A program made the translations under genes and the position numbers. Below, piece after piece: positions 60,720 to 64,000 of a stretch of DNA of 64,000 nt (its first letter is position 1; each line of letters begins with the position of its first letter). The notes beneath the pieces were generated by a model. It ran no database searches. It was given only the letters and a program-made list of their open reading frames with translations, and was not told the DNA's origin. Origin of the DNA: an uncultured Clostridia bacterium (lineage in GTDB: Bacteria; Bacillota; Clostridia; Saccharofermentanales; Saccharofermentanaceae); NCBI GenBank assembly GCA_947303185.1, contig CAMYXF010000001.1, positions 124,001 through 188,000 on the forward strand. The letters are read 5' to 3'.

Positions 60720-61790
60720 ATGAAATTGGTTTTGCGGTGGTTTCCTTACGGCGATGACAGCGTAACTCTTCAGCAGATCAGACAGATTCCGGGTGTCAGC
60801 GGCGTTGCCACACATCTTACCAGGATCCCTGTCGGAGATGTCTGGACCATGGATGAGATCAATCTGGTAAAAGATGAGATCAATTCTTATGGACTTGAGA
60901 TGGAAGTCATCGAGAGCCTTAACATTCACGAAGATATTAAGAAGGGCCTCGCTTCACGCGATATGCTCATTGATAACTACATCGAATCAATGAGAAACCT
61001 CGCCAAGGCCGGCGTTAAATGCATCTGCTACAACTTCATGCCCGTTATGGACTGGTACAGAAGCAACCTCGCAAAGGCGTTATCTGACGGCAGCACGGCA
61101 ATGGCTTATTCACATGCTGAAGCTACCAAGCTTACATTGGAATCGATTACTTCTTCCATGATCAACGGAGCCAACGATTTCAGCCTTCCCGGATGGGAGC
61201 CTGAGAGATTCGGCAAGATGGCAGAAGACATCGAATTCTATCAGCATGTTTCTTCCGAAGAATACTTCAAGAACATCAAGTATTTCCTCGATGCAATTGT
61301 TCCTGTCGCTGAAGAGCTTGATATCAATTTCGCAGTTCATCCTGACGATCCTCCGTTCCCGCTTTTCAATCTTCCGAAGGTCGTCAACAGCAAAGAATCA
61401 ATCGACAAGTATCTTAATCTCAATACATCTAAGAGAAACGGACTTACACTCTGCACCGGCAGCCTCGGCGCAGGTATCCATAATGACGTTGTGGATATCG
61501 CAAAGACATTTACACCTACAGGCAAAGTTCATTTCGTTCACTTAAGAAACGTAAAGCATACATCAGAAACAGATTTCCATGAATCGGCTCATCTGTCTTC
61601 TGAAGGTGACCTTGATATGTTCGCTATCGTAAAAGCTCTTTACGAGAACGGTTTTGACGGATACATCCGTCCTGACCACGGCCGCATGATATGGGGTGAA
61701 GTCGGAAGACCGGGTTATGGTCTTTACGACCGCGCATTGGGCGCAACTTACATTAACGGTTTATGGGAAGCCGTTAGTAAGCTTTGTTAA
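60720..61790 (+). CDS. uxuA: D-mannonate dehydratase
   Basis: A 356-residue metal-dependent TIM-barrel enzyme converting D-mannonate to 2-keto-3-deoxygluconate. MKLVLRWFPYGDDSVTLQQIRQIPG is the normal N-terminal start. Family regions CYNFMPVMDW, HPDDPPFP, LCTGSLGAG, VHFVHLRNVK and YIRPDHGRMIWGE carry metal-binding Cys and His residues. The start at 60720 is preferred to the GTG at 60705 from comparison with known UxuA proteins. The leader of about 65 bases contains no obvious structure. Confidence 0.97.
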   Translation: MKLVLRWFPYGDDSVTLQQIRQIPGVSGVATHLTRIPVGDVWTMDEINLVKDEINSYGLEMEVIESLNIHEDIKKGLASRDMLIDNYIESMRNLAKAGVKCICYNFMPVMDWYRSNLAKALSDGSTAMAYSHAEATKLTLESITSSMINGANDFSLPGWEPERFGKMAEDIEFYQHVSSEEYFKNIKYFLDAIVPVAEELDINFAVHPDDPPFPLFNLPKVVNSKESIDKYLNLNTSKRNGLTLCTGSLGAGIHNDVVDIAKTFTPTGKVHFVHLRNVKHTSETDFHESAHLSSEGDLDMFAIVKALYENGFDGYIRPDHGRMIWGEVGRPGYGLYDRALGATYINGLWEAVSKLC

Positions 61791-61836
61791 CTTAAGAATA
61801 AATAGAACGGTAATAACTACTCCTCCCTTGCCCCAC

Positions 61837-61878
61837 AAAACCGATAATCTTATAACTGTTTATAAGGTTATCGGTTTT
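61837..61878 (+). promoter_or_regulatory. 19-bp hairpin between uxuA and uxuB
   Basis: AAAACCGATAATCTTATAA (61837-61855) pairs with the segment 61860-61878 with one wobble position and a four-base loop. The right arm ends in TTTTG, so it may be a partial terminator, a processing site or an mRNA stabiliser for the upstream transcript. Confidence 0.6.
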
Positions 61879-61910
61879 GTACAAGGCGGAAATCGAAAGG
61901 AATCTCAATT

Positions 61911-63533
61911 ATGGATCTGTCCAAAGCTAATCTGAAGAATGAAGAATTCTGGAACGGCATTAACGTCGTTCTTCCCAAGTACGATATCGACGCATGCATT
62001 AAAGCAACTACTGCAAATCCGACATGGCTTCACGTCGGCGGCGGTAACATCTTCAGGGCATTCATCGCGAGGATCAACCAGAGACTTTTAAACCAGGGTC
62101 TTGCCGATACAGGAATCGTCGTATGCGGCACACAGGACTATGAGAATTTCGAGCGAGTTTACAAGCCGTTCGACAACCTCTCTATCATCTGCGATTTAAG
62201 ACCTGACGGCAATACAGGTTATGAGATTATCGGCAACATCACCGAAGCGATCGCTGCCAATTACGACATCGAAGAAAATATCAGAAGACTTAATGAGATA
62301 GCAGCCAGCCCTTCCCTTCAGATCGTATCTTTCACGATCACCGAAAAGGGTTATGCGTTAAGAGATGCTGACGGCAATCTGTACGATTCCGCTGCAAGGG
62401 ATATGGAGAACGGACCAGAGCATCCGCTCACATGCATGGGCTTTATCGCCGCACTTCTTTTCGAGAGATACAAGGCAGGCAGATATCCTCTGGCACTGGT
62501 CAGCATGGATAACTGCAGCCACAACGGCGACAAGCTTAAATCATCAGTATTGGAGATAATCGATGCCTGGGTTGCTAAGGGTTATGTGGATTCTTCTTTC
62601 CGCGATTATGCTAATGATCCATCCCGAATAGCTTACCCTTGGAGCATGATCGATAAAATCACACCCAGACCTTCAGACGAGATCCTGAACAAACTTACCG
62701 GCCTGGGCATCGACAATCTTAAAAGCGTAAAGACAACAACGGGTGTTTTCGCTGCGCCTTTCGTAAATGCGGAAGTACCTGAGTATCTGGTCGTAGAAGA
62801 CCTCTTCCCCAACGGAAGACCCGCGCTCGATAAGGGCGGCGTAATCCTTACTGACCGTGATACCGTTGATAAGGCAGAGAGAATGAAGGTCACTGCATGT
62901 CTTAATCCTCTTCACACTTCACTTGCAATCTTCGGATGCCTTTTGGGATTTACGAAGATATCAGAAGAGATGAAAGATGAGGACCTCAAAACTCTCGTTA
63001 CCAAGCTCGGTTACAACGAGTGCCTCCCTGTCGTATGCGATCCGGTAATCTTAAATCCGGAGAAGTTCCTTAAGGAAGTTTTGGAAGAAAGATTCCCCAA
63101 TCCTTTCCTCCCTGACACTCCCCAGAGAATCGCAACTGACACGAGCCAAAAGCTTCCGATCAGATTCGGCATCACTCTTACATCTTACCTTGAACAGGAT
63201 CCGGATGTGCTTCCCAAGCTCAAGCTCATACCGCTCGTAATCGCAGGATGGCTCAGATATCTTCTTGCTGTTGACGATAACGGAAACGCATTTGAGATCA
63301 GCCCCGACCCGATGGCAGAGCACTTCCAGAACGAGCTCAAAGCACAGGGCATCAGCTACAAGATGGAAGGCAGCGTATCAGGCAAACTTTCAGGTATTCT
63401 TTCCAACGAGACAGTATTCGGACTGGACATAAATAAGACCGGTTTAACACCCGTAATCGAGAAGTATCTGGATGACCTCATTAAGGAGAACGGAGCAGTC
63501 AGAAACACATTGCATTCAGCCGTTGCTAATTAG
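61911..63533 (+). CDS. uxuB: Fructuronate reductase / mannitol dehydrogenase-family oxidoreductase
   Basis: A 540-residue NAD-dependent polyol dehydrogenase that reduces D-fructuronate to D-mannonate. The N-terminal WLHVGGGNIFRAFIA is the nucleotide-binding loop. VSMDNCSHNGDKLK contains the catalytic Lys and the C-terminal half is all-helical. ITEKGYALRDADGNLYDSAARD is typical of UxuB/MtlD. Placed with uxuA, uxuB is the best assignment; tagaturonate reductase (UxaB) is the alternative. GAAAGGAATCTCAATT precedes the ATG. Confidence 0.93.
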   Translation: MDLSKANLKNEEFWNGINVVLPKYDIDACIKATTANPTWLHVGGGNIFRAFIARINQRLLNQGLADTGIVVCGTQDYENFERVYKPFDNLSIICDLRPDGNTGYEIIGNITEAIAANYDIEENIRRLNEIAASPSLQIVSFTITEKGYALRDADGNLYDSAARDMENGPEHPLTCMGFIAALLFERYKAGRYPLALVSMDNCSHNGDKLKSSVLEIIDAWVAKGYVDSSFRDYANDPSRIAYPWSMIDKITPRPSDEILNKLTGLGIDNLKSVKTTTGVFAAPFVNAEVPEYLVVEDLFPNGRPALDKGGVILTDRDTVDKAERMKVTACLNPLHTSLAIFGCLLGFTKISEEMKDEDLKTLVTKLGYNECLPVVCDPVILNPEKFLKEVLEERFPNPFLPDTPQRIATDTSQKLPIRFGITLTSYLEQDPDVLPKLKLIPLVIAGWLRYLLAVDDNGNAFEISPDPMAEHFQNELKAQGISYKMEGSVSGKLSGILSNETVFGLDINKTGLTPVIEKYLDDLIKENGAVRNTLHSAVAN

Positions 63534-63609
63534 AATGTAAGAAGTGGACATAAATATTATTTTATGTTAGTTTCTTTATAGATTTCGATTTATAAAGGGG
63601 ATAATAGGG

Positions 63610-64000
63610 ATGATCATAACACCTAAAAACACGTTCGAACCAAACCGCGAATATGCTTTTCGTATTGTTAAAGACAACATCATCAATATGGAGATCAAAC
63701 CCGGCAGTCTCATCGGTGAGCAGGAGATCGCAACACAGCTCGGAATCTCCAGAACTCCCGTCCACGAGGCTTTCCTCGAATTATCGAAATCCAAGATCGT
63801 AAACATCCTTCCCCAGAAGGGCTGCAGCGTATCACTTATCGATTACGAACTGATCAAGGAATCAAGGTTCCTCCGTATCGCAGTTGAAGGTGCGCTCCTT
63901 AAGGAAGCATGTGATGTAGCTACCGAAGAAGATATCCAGAAGCTCTATGCAAACATCAAGCTTCAGCAGTTCTACATCGAGAACGATCCTCCGAAGTTCT
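63610..64000 (+). CDS. GntR-family (FadR/FCD) transcriptional regulator, N-terminal part
   Basis: The ATG at 63610 starts a frame that remains open to the window edge (130 codons). Residues about 12-75 form the winged-helix DNA-binding domain (GSLIGEQEIATQLGISRTPVHEAFLEL, NILPQKGCSV), and the start of the FCD ligand-binding domain follows (YELIKESRFLRIAVEGALLKEACD). It is probably the UxuR/ExuR-type repressor of the nearby uronate genes, which would be relieved by fructuronate, tagaturonate or KDG (inference). The gap of 76 bp from uxuB has AGGGG before the start. Confidence 0.9.
   Translation, partial: MIITPKNTFEPNREYAFRIVKDNIINMEIKPGSLIGEQEIATQLGISRTPVHEAFLELSKSKIVNILPQKGCSVSLIDYELIKESRFLRIAVEGALLKEACDVATEEDIQKLYANIKLQQFYIENDPPKF

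Overview
The window reads as a chromosomal segment of an anaerobic Gram-positive bacterium of the class Clostridia. The signs are consensus Shine-Dalgarno sites, sigma-A-like promoters, a tryptophan T-box leader, a CsoR-type copper switch, GGGtGRT/NifU-like genes and moderate GC. A secreted GH9 glucanase, a domain-permuted GH3 beta-glucosidase and a full hexuronate pathway point to a plant-polysaccharide degrader of gut or rumen type. Genus cannot be fixed from the sequence alone. I see no phage, insertion sequence, integrase or CRISPR array.

Layout. 1-4.1 kb: an edge-truncated histidine kinase, its OmpR-type regulator, copper ATPase copA with a fused copZ-like domain, and csoR behind a promoter with two CsoR-type palindromes. 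4.4-6.9 kb: an EamA transporter broken by an amber codon, overlapping tail-to-tail with an NhaC antiporter. 7-8.8 kb: a GGGtGRT protein and a NifU-like protein. 8.9-13.7 kb: trpDCFBA on the minus strand behind a Trp T-box and attenuator; trpE and trpG are absent. 13.7-21.9 kb: a surface-glycan locus with a divergent acyltransferase and a tight six-gene operon (aminotransferase, surface-carbohydrate protein, SDR, flippase, GT2, ATP-grasp).

22-37 kb: mainly housekeeping minus-strand genes: zinc-ribbon membrane protein, AI-2E transporter, a very small transcription unit with a 21-codon ORF, U32 protein, mltG, typA, der, rpmF, DUF1934, murI, a pseudouridine synthase, CPBP protease, DUF1295, surE and a nitroreductase. 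37-50 kb: GH9 glucanase, tRNA-Gln(CUG), family-4 uracil-DNA glycosylase, Smr protein, RsuA-type pseudouridine synthase, an unusual STAS/J-like/membrane protein, permuted GH3, an NlpC/P60-like secreted protein and a very large membrane protein.

50-64 kb: a coherent hexuronate regulon. An aldouronate-type ABC importer (solute-binding lipoprotein and two permeases, no ATPase) and a SASA-type esterase supply substrate. UxaC, UxuB, UxuA, KdgK and Eda then convert glucuronate to pyruvate and glyceraldehyde 3-phosphate. A GntR regulator at the right edge is the likely controller. Related 14-bp dyad sequences lie in the promoters of uxuA, the ABC operon and the esterase/YesL pair.

Most gene calls rest on recognisable family motifs. 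Promoters, operators and terminators were read by eye and carry lower confidence.
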